Counted from the first letter of the stretch, positions 7,770 to 15,541 are shown. The stretch: 31,659 nt of DNA from an uncultured Collinsella sp. (GCA_900542175.1 UQNC01000023.1:1-31659); one strand, 5' to 3'. The notes: generated by a model from the sequence alone, not told the origin. Program-made: numbers and translations.

Positions 7770-8018
7770 ATGCATGATGTTGGAATGAACATGAGCCAGC
7801 TTGCCATGAGCGTCAAGCAGGTCGACGACACCATCGAGCTCGCTCACGAGTGGAGCCATCAGTTGCTGCATGCGACCGAGAATTTTGACATGGAGCGCAT
7901 CGGCGCCAAGCTCGAGGCAGCCATGGCCGCGCTGCACGAGGCCCACGACGCACTCGAGGGCTACGAAGAGGCCATCGAGGCCGACCACAACTCCGTCGGC
8001 TCCGTGAAGCTGGTGTAA
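7770..8018 (+). CDS. Small helical His-bearing protein, cotranscribed with nikR
   Basis: 82 residues with no family I recognise. It is predicted to be almost entirely alpha-helical, probably a two-helix hairpin. His26, His30 and His34 fall at i, i+4, i+8 on one face (HEWSHQLLH), and His56 and His59 lie in the second helix (ALHEAHDAL), which could form a metal site. The start is well supported by AAGGAGATTTCCC before the ATG. Its stop is one base from the nikR GTG, so the two are translationally linked. A role in nickel handling is suggested only by this linkage and the histidines. Confidence 0.8.
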   Translation: MHDVGMNMSQLAMSVKQVDDTIELAHEWSHQLLHATENFDMERIGAKLEAAMAALHEAHDALEGYEEAIEADHNSVGSVKLV

Positions 8019-8019
8019 C

Positions 8020-8532
8020 GTGGCCGAACACGAGCACGGCTGCGGGTACGAGCACGAGCATCCGCACGGGGCGGACGGTGACGCAGGCTGCCACTGTAGT
8101 GGCTCCGGCTCCGAGCTGGTCCGCTTTTCGGTTACCGCACCGGACGACCTGCTGCGCCGTTTTGACGAACAGATCGCGCGCCGCGGCGACGTGGCCAACC
8201 GCTCCGAGGCCGTGCGCGACCTGATTCGCGCCTCGATCGCCAAGGAGCAGATGCGCACGCCCGATGAGCATGTTATCGGGTCGCTCACCATGATCTACGA
8301 CCACCATACCGGCGACCTGACGCGCCGTCTGGACGAAGTGCAGCACGACTACACCGACGAAATCGTATCGACCATGCACGTGCATCTGGATCACCACAAC
8401 TGCTTAGAGATTCTGGCGCTCAAGGGTCGCGGCGAGCGCGTCTACGAGCTGGCCGACCGTCTGCTGGGCCTGCGCGGCGTTAAGCACGGCGAGCTCACGT
8501 GCGCCGCCACCAAGCAGAGCCTGGGACTGTAG
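8020..8532 (+). CDS. nikR: NikR nickel-responsive regulator with metal-binding N-terminal tail
   Basis: 170 residues. The ribbon-helix-helix DNA-binding domain (about 32-75: LVRFSVTAPDDLLRRFDEQI, then NRSEAVRDLIR) and the ACT-like nickel domain are both present. All four square-planar Ni ligands of E. coli NikR have counterparts: His109, His120, His122 and Cys128 (STMHVHLDHHNC). Unlike the E. coli protein it carries about 26 extra N-terminal residues with six His and three Cys (HEHGCGYEHEHPH, GCHC). The start is GTG, one base after the upstream stop. NikR normally represses nickel uptake and may activate Ni-enzyme genes; here it precedes hypFCDE, which are the likely targets or partners. The next gene starts 43 bp later. 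Confidence 0.95.
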   Translation: MAEHEHGCGYEHEHPHGADGDAGCHCSGSGSELVRFSVTAPDDLLRRFDEQIARRGDVANRSEAVRDLIRASIAKEQMRTPDEHVIGSLTMIYDHHTGDLTRRLDEVQHDYTDEIVSTMHVHLDHHNCLEILALKGRGERVYELADRLLGLRGVKHGELTCAATKQSLGL

Positions 8533-8574
8533 CGCACCTGTCCCTATTTGGTCGGTTTTGATGAGGGGTGTCGC

Positions 8575-11031
8575 ATGCGACATGTGCATATTCATGTAAC
8601 GGGCATTGTGCAGGGCGTTGGCATGCGGCCGTTTGTGTATCGCGAGGCCATGGCGCATGGCATTTGCGGATGGGTGCTCAACGCGGGCGACGGCGTGCAT
8701 ATCGAGGCGCACGCTCCGGCCGATGCGCTCGATGCTTTTGTTGCCGCGCTTTCTGAGCATGCGCCTGCGGCAGCCCGCGTAGAGTATGTCGAGGTTGTGG
8801 ACCTGGCAGCCCACGGTTGGGATACCGCCAATGAACAGGGTTTTCGCATCGTAGCATCGCAGGACCAGACCGCGCACACGACGCTCGTCTCGCCCGATAT
8901 CGCCACCTGCGATGATTGTCTGCGCGAGTTGTTCGACCCCGCCGATCGGCGCTATCACTACCCTTTTATCAACTGTACCAACTGCGGACCGCGCTTTACC
9001 ATCATCCGGTCGCTGCCTTATGACCGAGCGGCCACGTCGATGAATTGTTTTCCTATGTGTCCTGAGTGTGCCGCGGAGTATGCCGACCCACTCGACCGGC
9101 GTTTTCACGCGCAGCCCGATGCCTGCTTTGATTGCGGGCCGCATATCATGTGGCGCGAAGCGAGCGTGGGCGATGAGCCGGGCGAAGCCGCCGCGTTGCC
9201 GGCCGTCGGCACCACGCGCGAGACCAGCGACGCCATTATCGACCGCTGTGTTGAGCTGCTGGCCGGTGGCGGTATCGTCGCCATCAAGGGTCTGGGCGGA
9301 TTTCACTTGGCATGCGACGCTTCCAACGAGCAGGCGGTAGCCGAGCTTCGCCGCCGCAAACGCCGCGGCAACAAACCGCTTGCCGTTATGGTACGCGACC
9401 TTGCCGACGCTGAACGCCTGTGCCATGTCAACGACGTTGCACGCGGCTTGCTGGCCGGCAGCATTCGCCCCATTGTGCTGCTGCGCCGACGTGCTGCTTG
9501 CGAGAGCGGCGGCTCCCCCGACGCCCTCGCGCTCGCGCCGTCCGTCGCGCACGACCTTCCAGAGCTCGGTATTATGCTCCCCTACACCCCGCTTCAGCAT
9601 CTGTTGCTTGCCGCGGCAGAAGCCCGCGGTATGCACGCGCTCGTCATGACCAGCGGAAACCTGAGCGAAGAGCCCATCGAGACCGATGACGATCTTGCCT
9701 GGGAGCGCCTCGTTGCCGCCGGCATTGCCGACGCGCTGCTCGGCAACGACCGCGCGATTCTCTCGCGCTACGACGACTCCGTGGTGCGCGTGGTCGACGG
9801 CGCCGTTATGCCTGTGCGTCGCGCGCGCGGATATGCGCCGCAGCCGTTAGCGCTGCCGGCGCTCGACGGCACTGCACCCTGCGTGCTCGCCTGCGGGCCG
9901 CAGCAAAAAGCTACGATCGCGCTCACGCGCGAGGACGCCGACGGCCATGTGGCCTGTTTTGTGTCGCAGCATATCGGCGATGTCGAAAACGGCGAGACCT
10001 TCGATGCCTGGAACGCCGCGCGCACGCGCTTGGAAAACCTCTTTGACCTGGCGCCTGCCGCCTTGGCATGTGACATGCATCCCAGCTATCTGTCGAGCCA
10101 GTGGGCGCGTGAACTGGCACGTAAGCACAATCTGCCGCTTATCGAAGTCCAACATCATCATGCGCATATCGCGAGCGTGATGGCCGAGGCCATCGCCGCG
10201 GGCCAGCTTACAACCGACGCGCGTGTCCTTGGCATCGCCTTTGACGGCACCGGCGCCGGCACCGATGGGACCATTTGGGGCGGCGAGTTTCTTGTTGCCG
10301 GCCTTGCCGATTTTGAACGCGCCGCGCACCTGCGCACCTGGGCGCTCCCCGGCGGGGCGGCCTCCGTGCGCGACGCCCGCCGCAATGCCTTTGCCCTGCT
10401 GAGCGAGCTCGGCCTGCTCGAGCACCCGGGTGCCGCGGGGCTATTGGGCGCCCTCGACGAGCAAACGCGCAGCGTGACAGCCACCATGATCGAGCGCGGC
10501 ATCAACAGCCCGCGTACCAGCAGCATGGGGCGTCTCTTTGATGCCGCGGCGGCAATTCTGGGCATCTGCGACAAGGCAACCTACGAGGGCGAGCCCGCCA
10601 TCGAACTCGAAGCCGCCGCCTGGCGCGCGCTCGGCGGTAAGACCGTTCGTCTCGACGGCAATCATGCAGGCGTATTCACGTCTGCCGACGACTCCCCCAT
10701 CTTGGACCCCCAACCGCTCATCGAATCTCTTCTGAATGGAATTGAGGCAGGCACGCCGGCCGACAGGCTCGCCCTCGAGTTTCACATCGCCATTACGCAC
10801 GCTACGACCCACATCGCGTGCGAGATCTGCAATCGCGAAAACCTCGATACCGTCGCGCTCTCGGGCGGTGTGTTCATGAACCGGCTTTTGCTTCAGCTCC
10901 TTACCCACGAACTCAAAGACGCCGGTCTTGCCGTCTTGGTCCCCCATACTGTGCCCGTCAACGACGGCTGCATCGCCTACGGTCAGGCCGCCATCGCTCG
11001 CGCTCGCCTCGCGCAGACAGCATCGCGATAG
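8575..11031 (+). CDS. hypF: Carbamoyltransferase HypF, [NiFe]-hydrogenase maturation
   Basis: 818 residues. HypF turns carbamoyl phosphate and ATP into a carbamoyl-adenylate and transfers the carbamoyl to the C-terminal Cys of HypE, the source of the cyanide ligands of the NiFe site. Domains in order: acylphosphatase-like (1-93, GIVQGVGMRPFVYREA), two zinc fingers (Cys112/115/134/137 and Cys162/165/184/187), a YrdC-like domain (about 215-400, IVAIKGLGGFHLACDA), and a Kae1-like carbamoyltransferase (about 425-810; VQHHHAHIASV near residue 525, IAFDGTGAGTDG, LSGGVFMNRLL). The ATG at 8575 follows GAGGGG; a TTG nine codons earlier is less likely. The length is slightly above the E. coli protein. 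Confidence 0.97.
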   Translation: MRHVHIHVTGIVQGVGMRPFVYREAMAHGICGWVLNAGDGVHIEAHAPADALDAFVAALSEHAPAAARVEYVEVVDLAAHGWDTANEQGFRIVASQDQTAHTTLVSPDIATCDDCLRELFDPADRRYHYPFINCTNCGPRFTIIRSLPYDRAATSMNCFPMCPECAAEYADPLDRRFHAQPDACFDCGPHIMWREASVGDEPGEAAALPAVGTTRETSDAIIDRCVELLAGGGIVAIKGLGGFHLACDASNEQAVAELRRRKRRGNKPLAVMVRDLADAERLCHVNDVARGLLAGSIRPIVLLRRRAACESGGSPDALALAPSVAHDLPELGIMLPYTPLQHLLLAAAEARGMHALVMTSGNLSEEPIETDDDLAWERLVAAGIADALLGNDRAILSRYDDSVVRVVDGAVMPVRRARGYAPQPLALPALDGTAPCVLACGPQQKATIALTREDADGHVACFVSQHIGDVENGETFDAWNAARTRLENLFDLAPAALACDMHPSYLSSQWARELARKHNLPLIEVQHHHAHIASVMAEAIAAGQLTTDARVLGIAFDGTGAGTDGTIWGGEFLVAGLADFERAAHLRTWALPGGAASVRDARRNAFALLSELGLLEHPGAAGLLGALDEQTRSVTATMIERGINSPRTSSMGRLFDAAAAILGICDKATYEGEPAIELEAAAWRALGGKTVRLDGNHAGVFTSADDSPILDPQPLIESLLNGIEAGTPADRLALEFHIAITHATTHIACEICNRENLDTVALSGGVFMNRLLLQLLTHELKDAGLAVLVPHTVPVNDGCIAYGQAAIARARLAQTASR

Positions 11032-11161
11032 GCGTTTTGCCAGCCTGCGCGCCGCCGTCTCACAGGTGTAACGCGTTTGCTCGTGACTCCCGCGAGCGCT
11101 ACCATCAACTGATGGGTAATTAGGCGCCTATCCAGCGCAAAACGTATAAAAGGGGAACATT

Positions 11162-11422
11162 ATGTGCCTTGCCGTTCCCGGTAAAGTGGTCAAACGCGAC
11201 GACGACCTTAAGGCGACCGTCGACATGATGGGCATCGAGCGCCCCGTTTCGCTGCGCCTCGTGCCGACGGCACAGGTAGGCGACTATATTCTCGTGCACG
11301 CCGGCTTTGGCATTCAGATTGTCGACGAGCAGGAAGCCCAAGAGACACTCGAGCTCGTCAATACCATGACCGAGCTGGCCGAAGAGGACCAGCTCGCCAC
11401 TAACCCGGCCGAGGCATACTAG
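11162..11422 (+). CDS. hypC: Hydrogenase maturation chaperone HypC
   Basis: 86 residues starting MCLAVPG, the family signature; Cys2 is the residue that binds the iron precursor. HypC with HypD forms the complex that assembles Fe(CN)2CO before delivery to the hydrogenase large subunit. The ATG follows AAGGGGAAC. It overlaps the hypD start by one base (TAGTG). A 130-bp gap separates it from hypF. No second HypC/HybG paralogue is visible. Confidence 0.96.
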   Translation: MCLAVPGKVVKRDDDLKATVDMMGIERPVSLRLVPTAQVGDYILVHAGFGIQIVDEQEAQETLELVNTMTELAEEDQLATNPAEAY

Positions 11423-12537
11423 TGGCGGCGGCGCAGCCGGTTCGCTCCGGTATCGACTTTTCGGCATTTCGCGACCCCAAGCTGGCTCGCGAGCTCATCG
11501 ATCGTATTCATGAGCTTGTCGGCAACCGCAGCATCAACCTTATGGAAGTCTGCGGTACGCATACCGTGAGCATCGGTCGCTATGGCTTTCGCTCCATTAT
11601 GCCTGCCGGGCTCAAACTGCTGAGCGGTCCGGGTTGCCCCGTCTGTGTTACCGCCAACCGCGATATCGACCATGCAATCGCGCTCGCCAAGATGGACGGC
11701 GCCATCATCACCACCTTTGGCGACATGATGCGCGTGCCCGGGTCGTCTACCTCGCTCGCCGCGCAAAAGGCGGCGGGGCGCGATATTCGCATTGTGTACT
11801 CCCCGCTCGATGCACTCGATATCGCCGAACACAACCCCGATCGCCCGGTCATCTTTATGGGCGTCGGCTTTGAGACCACGACGCCCACCATCGCCGCCGC
11901 CATTTTGGAGGCCGATGCACGCGGACTCCAGAACTTCTCGGTCTATTGCGCCCACAAGACCACGCCGCCGGCGCTGCGCGCCATCGCCAACGATCCCGAG
12001 ACCACTATCGACGGCTTTATCCTTCCGGGACACGTCGCTACCATCACGGGCCTGGCACCCTTTGGGTTTTTGGTCGATGAGTTCGAGACCCCCGGCGTAG
12101 TCACCGGGTTTGAGCCGGTCGATATCCTGCAAGGTATCTGCATGCTGGTCCAGATGGTTGTCGAGAAAAGGCCGGCGATCGACAACGCCTACCGCCGTGG
12201 CGTCAACGCTGACGGCAACCCCGTAGCGCGCCAGCTGGTCGAGCAGGTATTTGAGCCGTGCGACACCACGTGGCGCGGACTGGGACCGATTGCCAACTCG
12301 GGTCTTTCCATCCGGCCCGAATTCGCGCGCTTTGATGCCGGCGCCCGCTTTGACGTACCCATTGAACCGACGGTCGAACCACGCGGGTGCCGCTGCGGCG
12401 ACGTGCTGCGCGGCGCCATCACGCCGAGCGACTGCCCGCTGTTCGGCCACGCATGTACGCCCGAACATCCCGTCGGACCGTGCATGGTGAGCTCCGAAGG
12501 TAGCTGCGCGGCGTACTACCGCTACCGCGACCATTAG
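11422..12537 (+). CDS. hypD: Hydrogenase maturation protein HypD
   Basis: 371 residues, full length. HypD carries a [4Fe-4S] cluster and is the scaffold where CO and CN ligands are put on iron. Seen: LMEVCGTHT, GPGCPVCVT, TTFGDMMRVPG, GFETTTPTIA, ILPGHVATITG and the C-terminal cysteine-rich part RGCRCGDVLRG, DCPLFGHACTP and GPCMVSSEGSC. The start is GTG and shares one base with the hypC stop, so the two subunits of the HypCD complex are coupled in translation. Confidence 0.97.
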   Translation: MAAAQPVRSGIDFSAFRDPKLARELIDRIHELVGNRSINLMEVCGTHTVSIGRYGFRSIMPAGLKLLSGPGCPVCVTANRDIDHAIALAKMDGAIITTFGDMMRVPGSSTSLAAQKAAGRDIRIVYSPLDALDIAEHNPDRPVIFMGVGFETTTPTIAAAILEADARGLQNFSVYCAHKTTPPALRAIANDPETTIDGFILPGHVATITGLAPFGFLVDEFETPGVVTGFEPVDILQGICMLVQMVVEKRPAIDNAYRRGVNADGNPVARQLVEQVFEPCDTTWRGLGPIANSGLSIRPEFARFDAGARFDVPIEPTVEPRGCRCGDVLRGAITPSDCPLFGHACTPEHPVGPCMVSSEGSCAAYYRYRDH

Positions 12538-12540
12538 GTT

Positions 12541-12562
12541 CCGCCGTTCTAACGAACGGCGG
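12541..12562. repeat. 9-bp inverted repeat between hypD and hypE
   Basis: CCGCCGTTC (12541-12549) and GAACGGCGG (12554-12562) are separated by TAAC. No T-run follows, so it may be an RNA-processing or stabilising hairpin after hypD rather than a terminator. Confidence 0.6.
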
Positions 12563-12587
12563 ACCGGTCGACGCTGCGCCTCACCCA

Positions 12588-12593
12588 TATAAT
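12588..12593 (+). promoter_or_regulatory. Candidate -10 box upstream of hypE
   Basis: A perfect TATAAT lies 26 bp before the hypE ATG, in the short gap after hypD. The -35 position holds no match to TTGACA, so if real it needs an activator or provides weak separate expression of hypE. Confidence 0.3.
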
Positions 12594-12618
12594 TCCACCC
12601 ACGATTGGAGTTTTCGAT

Positions 12619-13653
12619 ATGTCCCGTACTGCCACCGATAGCACTGTCCTGCTGGGCCACGGCTCCGGCGGCCAGATGATGAAGCGCATTATCGATGAGG
12701 TCTTTCTGGATGCCTTTGGGTCGCCCGAGCTGCTTGCGGGCAACGATGCCGGTGTCGCCGCACTGCCCGCAAGCGGGCGAATCGCCATGTCGACCGACAG
12801 CTTTGTGGTAACGCCGCAGTTCTTCCCCGGCGGCAATATCGGCCGACTCGCCGTATGCGGAACCGTCAACGATGTCGCGACCTCGGGCGCTAACGTGCGC
12901 TACCTCTCATGCGGCTTTATCCTCGAAGAGGGCTATCCCATGGACAAGCTGCGCCAGATTGTGCAGACCATGGCCGAAACGGCGCGCGAGGCGGGCGTGT
13001 CCATAATCACCGGCGACACCAAGGTGGTCGAGCGTGGCGGTGCCGACGGCGTCTACATCAATACCGCCGGCGTGGGCGAAGTGCCCGCGGGCGTAACGCT
13101 CAGCGGTGCGAACTGTCGGCCCGGCGACGCCATCCTGGTATCGGGTACGCTAGGCGACCACGGCATCGCCATCATGAGCCAGCGCGAGGGCTTGGCGTTT
13201 TCGAGCGACATCGAAAGCGATGCTGCGCCGCTCAATCATCTGATTGCCGACGTGCTCGCCGCCGCCCCCGACACCCGCTGCTTCCGCGACCCCACGCGCG
13301 GCGGCCTGGCATCCACGCTCAACGAGTTTGCCCAGGCCAGCGGCGTTGCCATGGAGATCGACGAGGATGCCGTGCCCGTGCGCCCCGACGTGCAGGCGGC
13401 ATGTGAGATGCTCGGTTACGATGTGCTGCAGGTGGCAAACGAGGGCAAGATGGTTGCCGTGGTGCCGGCCGAGCAAGCCGATGCCGCGCTGGCAGCCATG
13501 CGCGCCGCCCGCTACGGCGAGAACGCCGCCATCATCGGTCGCGTGCTGCCACTTGCCGAGGGCGCCCGTCCCGCCGTGCGCGTACGCACCGGCTGGGGCT
13601 CGACCCGTATCCTCGACATGCTTGTGGGAGAACAACTGCCGAGGATTTGCTAA
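12619..13653 (+). CDS. hypE: Carbamoyl-dehydrating enzyme HypE
   Basis: 344 residues of the AIR-synthase/PurM-like ATPase fold. HypE accepts the carbamoyl group from HypF on its C-terminal cysteine and dehydrates it with ATP to a thiocyanate, the cyanide donor to HypCD. The N-terminal glycine motif LGHGSGGQMMKRI, NDAGVAAL, GTVNDVATSGA, ITGDTKVVERG and FRDPTRGGLA are present. The protein ends in PRIC, the canonical HypE tail with the modified Cys344. GATTGGAG precedes the start. It is the last hyp gene; hypA, hypB and hydrogenase subunits are not in the window. Confidence 0.97.
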   Translation: MSRTATDSTVLLGHGSGGQMMKRIIDEVFLDAFGSPELLAGNDAGVAALPASGRIAMSTDSFVVTPQFFPGGNIGRLAVCGTVNDVATSGANVRYLSCGFILEEGYPMDKLRQIVQTMAETAREAGVSIITGDTKVVERGGADGVYINTAGVGEVPAGVTLSGANCRPGDAILVSGTLGDHGIAIMSQREGLAFSSDIESDAAPLNHLIADVLAAAPDTRCFRDPTRGGLASTLNEFAQASGVAMEIDEDAVPVRPDVQAACEMLGYDVLQVANEGKMVAVVPAEQADAALAAMRAARYGENAAIIGRVLPLAEGARPAVRVRTGWGSTRILDMLVGEQLPRIC

Positions 13654-13758
13654 CGACAAAGGCTCAGGGCTATTAAAGATATTCAGATTCCAAACATGCC
13701 CGGCACGCATGCCCAGTATCATGGGGTGCGTTTTACAACTCAAGCGGCAGGAGCACCC

Positions 13759-14427
13759 ATGGCAGCAGCTTTTTCCCATGTGATCTTTGATCTGGATGGC
13801 ACCATCCTCAACACGCTCGAGGACCTGGCGGCCGCCAGCAACCATACCTGCGAGATGCACGGCTGGCCCACGTTTGCCGTAGACGAGTACCGCTACAAGG
13901 TGGGAAACGGCATGCTCAAGCTGGTCGAGCGCTTTATGCCCGCCGAGTACGCGGGCGACGGCCGTATGTTTGAGCAGACGCTTGCCGAGTTTAGGGCCTA
14001 TTACGGCGAGCACAAGGAGGACCACACCTCACCCTACGCCGGCACGATTGAGATGCTCGACCGTCTGCGCACAGCGGGCGTTCAGCTTGCCGTGCTCACC
14101 AACAAGGATCATATTTCGGCAGCCCCGCTTATCGAGAAATACTTTGGCCCCGATCGCTTTGCGCTGGTACAGGGCCGTGTGGGCGCATTTCCGCCCAAGC
14201 CCGAGGCACCCGTCACGTTGCATGTGATGAAAGAGCTGGGCGCCGATCCGGCAACCACGCTCTATGTGGGCGATTCGAATGTCGATGTTCTGACCGGCCA
14301 CAACGCCGGCCTTAAGAGCGCGGGCGTCAGCTGGGGCTTCCGCGGCCGCGCAGAGCTGGAAGCCGCCGGCGCCGACTACGTGGTAGATACGCAGGACGAA
14401 CTCGCCGAGCTAATCTTGGGCGAGTAG
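13759..14427 (+). CDS. HAD-superfamily phosphatase, Gph/PGP-like
   Basis: 222 residues. HAD motif I is FDLDGTILNT with Asp11 (nucleophile) and Asp13; motif II is the Thr in VLTNKD; the motif III Lys is in PKPEAP; and motif IV is YVGDSNVD. A helical cap lies between motifs I and II (C1 type), as in phosphoglycolate phosphatase (Gph) and pyrophosphatase PpaX. The substrate cannot be read from the sequence. The ATG at 13759 is chosen because AGGAG lies 6 nt upstream and it gives a normal N-terminus; the frame is open further up. It is 105 bp after hypE on the same strand and may be a separate unit. Confidence 0.9.
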   Translation: MAAAFSHVIFDLDGTILNTLEDLAAASNHTCEMHGWPTFAVDEYRYKVGNGMLKLVERFMPAEYAGDGRMFEQTLAEFRAYYGEHKEDHTSPYAGTIEMLDRLRTAGVQLAVLTNKDHISAAPLIEKYFGPDRFALVQGRVGAFPPKPEAPVTLHVMKELGADPATTLYVGDSNVDVLTGHNAGLKSAGVSWGFRGRAELEAAGADYVVDTQDELAELILGE

Positions 14428-14468
14428 CGAGCGACACCGCTTAACGCAGCTGCGACAATTCTTCCACG

Positions 14469-14516
14469 CGGAAAGTGCATCCCGTTTTGGAGCTCCGAAA
14501 TGGGATGCACTTTCCG
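14469..14516. repeat. 48-nt near-perfect palindrome
   Basis: Fifteen-base arms CGGAAAGTGCATCCC (14469-14483) and its complement (14502-14516) are perfect. The centre is also self-complementary apart from two positions that become G-U pairs in plus-strand RNA, so it folds into one 24-bp hairpin with almost no loop. It could also stop transcription from the phosphatase gene, but there is no proper T-tract. Confidence 0.85.
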
Positions 14517-14520
14517 TTTG

Positions 14521-14655
14521 AGGCGCGTCGGGGAAACCGTATCCCGTTTCAGAGCAATATTCCGGGTCGCGGTTTCCGCAACCCGCCCCATCCGGAAACC
14601 GCGACCCGGAATTCGGCCAAAAAACCGGGTCGCATTTTCCCGAGCATTTGATACG
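14521..14655. repeat. Inverted repeat and degenerate GGAAAnnGnnWCCCG units
   Basis: A perfect 20-bp inverted repeat (14559-14578 with 14593-14612) around CCGGGTCGCGGTTTCCG. Related units lie beside it: GGAAACCGTATCCCGTTT at about 14532, and CCGGGTCGCATTTTCC near 14625. The same theme occurs in the palindrome at 14469-14516. This suggests repeated insertion or duplication of one short REP-like unit in both orientations. Confidence 0.65.
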
Positions 14656-14670
14656 GCGTTGATACAAGGA

Positions 14671-14713
14671 GTGTCCCCAACTGCCGGCAGAAAAGGAACG
14701 TCCCCAAGTGCCG
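14671..14713. repeat. Pair of GTCCCCAA(C/G)TGCCG repeats
   Basis: TGTCCCCAACTGCCG near 14671 and CGTCCCCAAGTGCCG at 14699-14713 are direct repeats 26-28 bp apart, flanking a purine-rich AGAAAAGGAA. The GTCCCCAA core recurs beside copy 2 of the structured element at 23780-23823. Confidence 0.65.
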
Positions 14714-14717
14714 CCTC

Positions 14718-14901
14718 AATGACTACCATGGCAACGCCGCAGGTAGAGGACGGGCAGCGAGCGGGCACCAGAGCGAACAAATTGGCATGAAAAGAGGACG
14801 GCATAGACCTTCTGGTCATGCCGTCCTCTTTGAATGACAAGTTGTCGCTCTGGTGCCCGCGCAGCGTCGGGCAGTTACGGCGTTTGGTAAAACGCCGTAA
14901 C
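14718..14901. repeat. Structured intergenic element, copy 1
   Basis: The element starts with AATGACTACCA and GGCAACGCCG. It has a long arm: 14761-14775 pairs with 14846-14860, then a bulged A (14776 or 14777), then ACAA/TTGT. Next is an imperfect 7-bp helix (14782-14788 with 14834-14840), then 14791-14804 pairing with 14818-14831, a bulged A14805, GACC/GGTC and the loop TTCT. It ends with a 12-bp hairpin (14874-14885 with 14890-14901) with loop GGTA. ACTAC occurs at both edges (14904-14908 on the right). The last hairpin is 19 nt from the stop codon of the minus-strand lipoprotein gene. Copy 2 at 23814-23996 has the same structure with different stem bases. Confidence 0.8.
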
Positions 14902-14920
14902 GAACTACCGTGTAACTCCC

Positions 14921-15478
14921 CTAGCTCATCATGGCATTCATCATCTCGTTGGTTGCGGAATCGTCGGCAGACCACTCGCCGTCGTCATTGCAGGAATACT
15001 TGAAGGTGACCTTGGTGTCCTTGGTCTTAGCAGCCTTGGTCACATCGACCATAACCTGACCGGCCATCTTGTACAGCTCGTCATCGGAAGGCATCGAATC
15101 GAGCGCAGCGACCTTCTCCTGGTACTGGGTGGCAAAATCCTCAACGATCTGGTTCATGGACTTGCAGGTAATGGTGACCTCGGCAGTCGCGGTGCCCTTG
15201 TCCTCGTCGACCGTCACGTCGCCGATCCTGTAGTCAAAGCCCTCGAGATAGCTCTTGGCGTACTCCTTGGGATCGATGCCCAGCTGCTCGAACTCGTCGC
15301 CCGAAGCCTCTTCCAGGCCGGCGAGGAAGTCGTCGCCACCGTTCTTGACCTCGTCAAACTGCGTCGTAAGATCCTCGGTGATGAGCTCCTCAACCGAAGG
15401 ACCTCCGCAGCCGGAAAGCACAACCACGCACGCGACCAGAACAGCCATCAGGGGCACAAGCAGCAGCTTCTTTTTCAT
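14921..15478 (-). CDS. Lipoprotein of unknown function
   Basis: 185 residues. MKKKLLLVPLMAVLVACVVV followed by LSGC is a type II signal peptide with lipobox; the mature protein would be anchored at the membrane by its Cys. The mature part is acidic and has an alpha/beta pattern with YLEGFDYRIGDVTVDEDKG, TATAEVTITCKSMNQI and TKVTFKYSCNDDGEW, reminiscent of small NTF2/DUF4878-DUF5105-like lipoproteins, but I cannot name the family with certainty. The ATG at 15478 follows GGGAGA; an upstream ATG would disrupt the signal peptide. It has its own promoter and structured element copy 1 just downstream. Confidence 0.85.
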   Translation of the reverse strand: MKKKLLLVPLMAVLVACVVVLSGCGGPSVEELITEDLTTQFDEVKNGGDDFLAGLEEASGDEFEQLGIDPKEYAKSYLEGFDYRIGDVTVDEDKGTATAEVTITCKSMNQIVEDFATQYQEKVAALDSMPSDDELYKMAGQVMVDVTKAAKTKDTKVTFKYSCNDDGEWSADDSATNEMMNAMMS

Positions 15479-15541
15479 GAGATTTCTCCCAACAAGCGGC
15501 ACCGCGCTTCCCGACGCGGCGCACGTCGTAACAATAAGGCC

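Larger units (their letters stand above)
14428..14920. other. Gene-free 493-bp stretch made of palindromic repeats
   Basis: No coding region is supported between the HAD phosphatase and the minus-strand lipoprotein gene. The stretch holds a 48-nt near-perfect palindrome, a 20-bp inverted repeat, degenerate copies of a GGAAA...CCCG unit, two GTCCCCAA repeats and copy 1 of a structured element; each is listed separately. Confidence 0.85.

Noticed and set aside
8404..9636. 410-codon open frame antisense to hypF, and a 413-codon one antisense to hypD (11419-12660)
   Set aside because: The opposite strand encodes clear HypF and HypD motifs over the same span; the antisense products are Arg/His/Gly-rich shadows.
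11033..11144. CGTTTTGC and GCAAAACG at the two ends of the hypF-hypC gap as a regulatory inverted repeat
   Set aside because: Only 8 bp long and nearly 100 bp apart; likely chance.
14469..14713. CRISPR array
   Set aside because: The repeats are not evenly spaced direct repeats with unique spacers, they are palindromic units in both orientations, and no cas gene is near.
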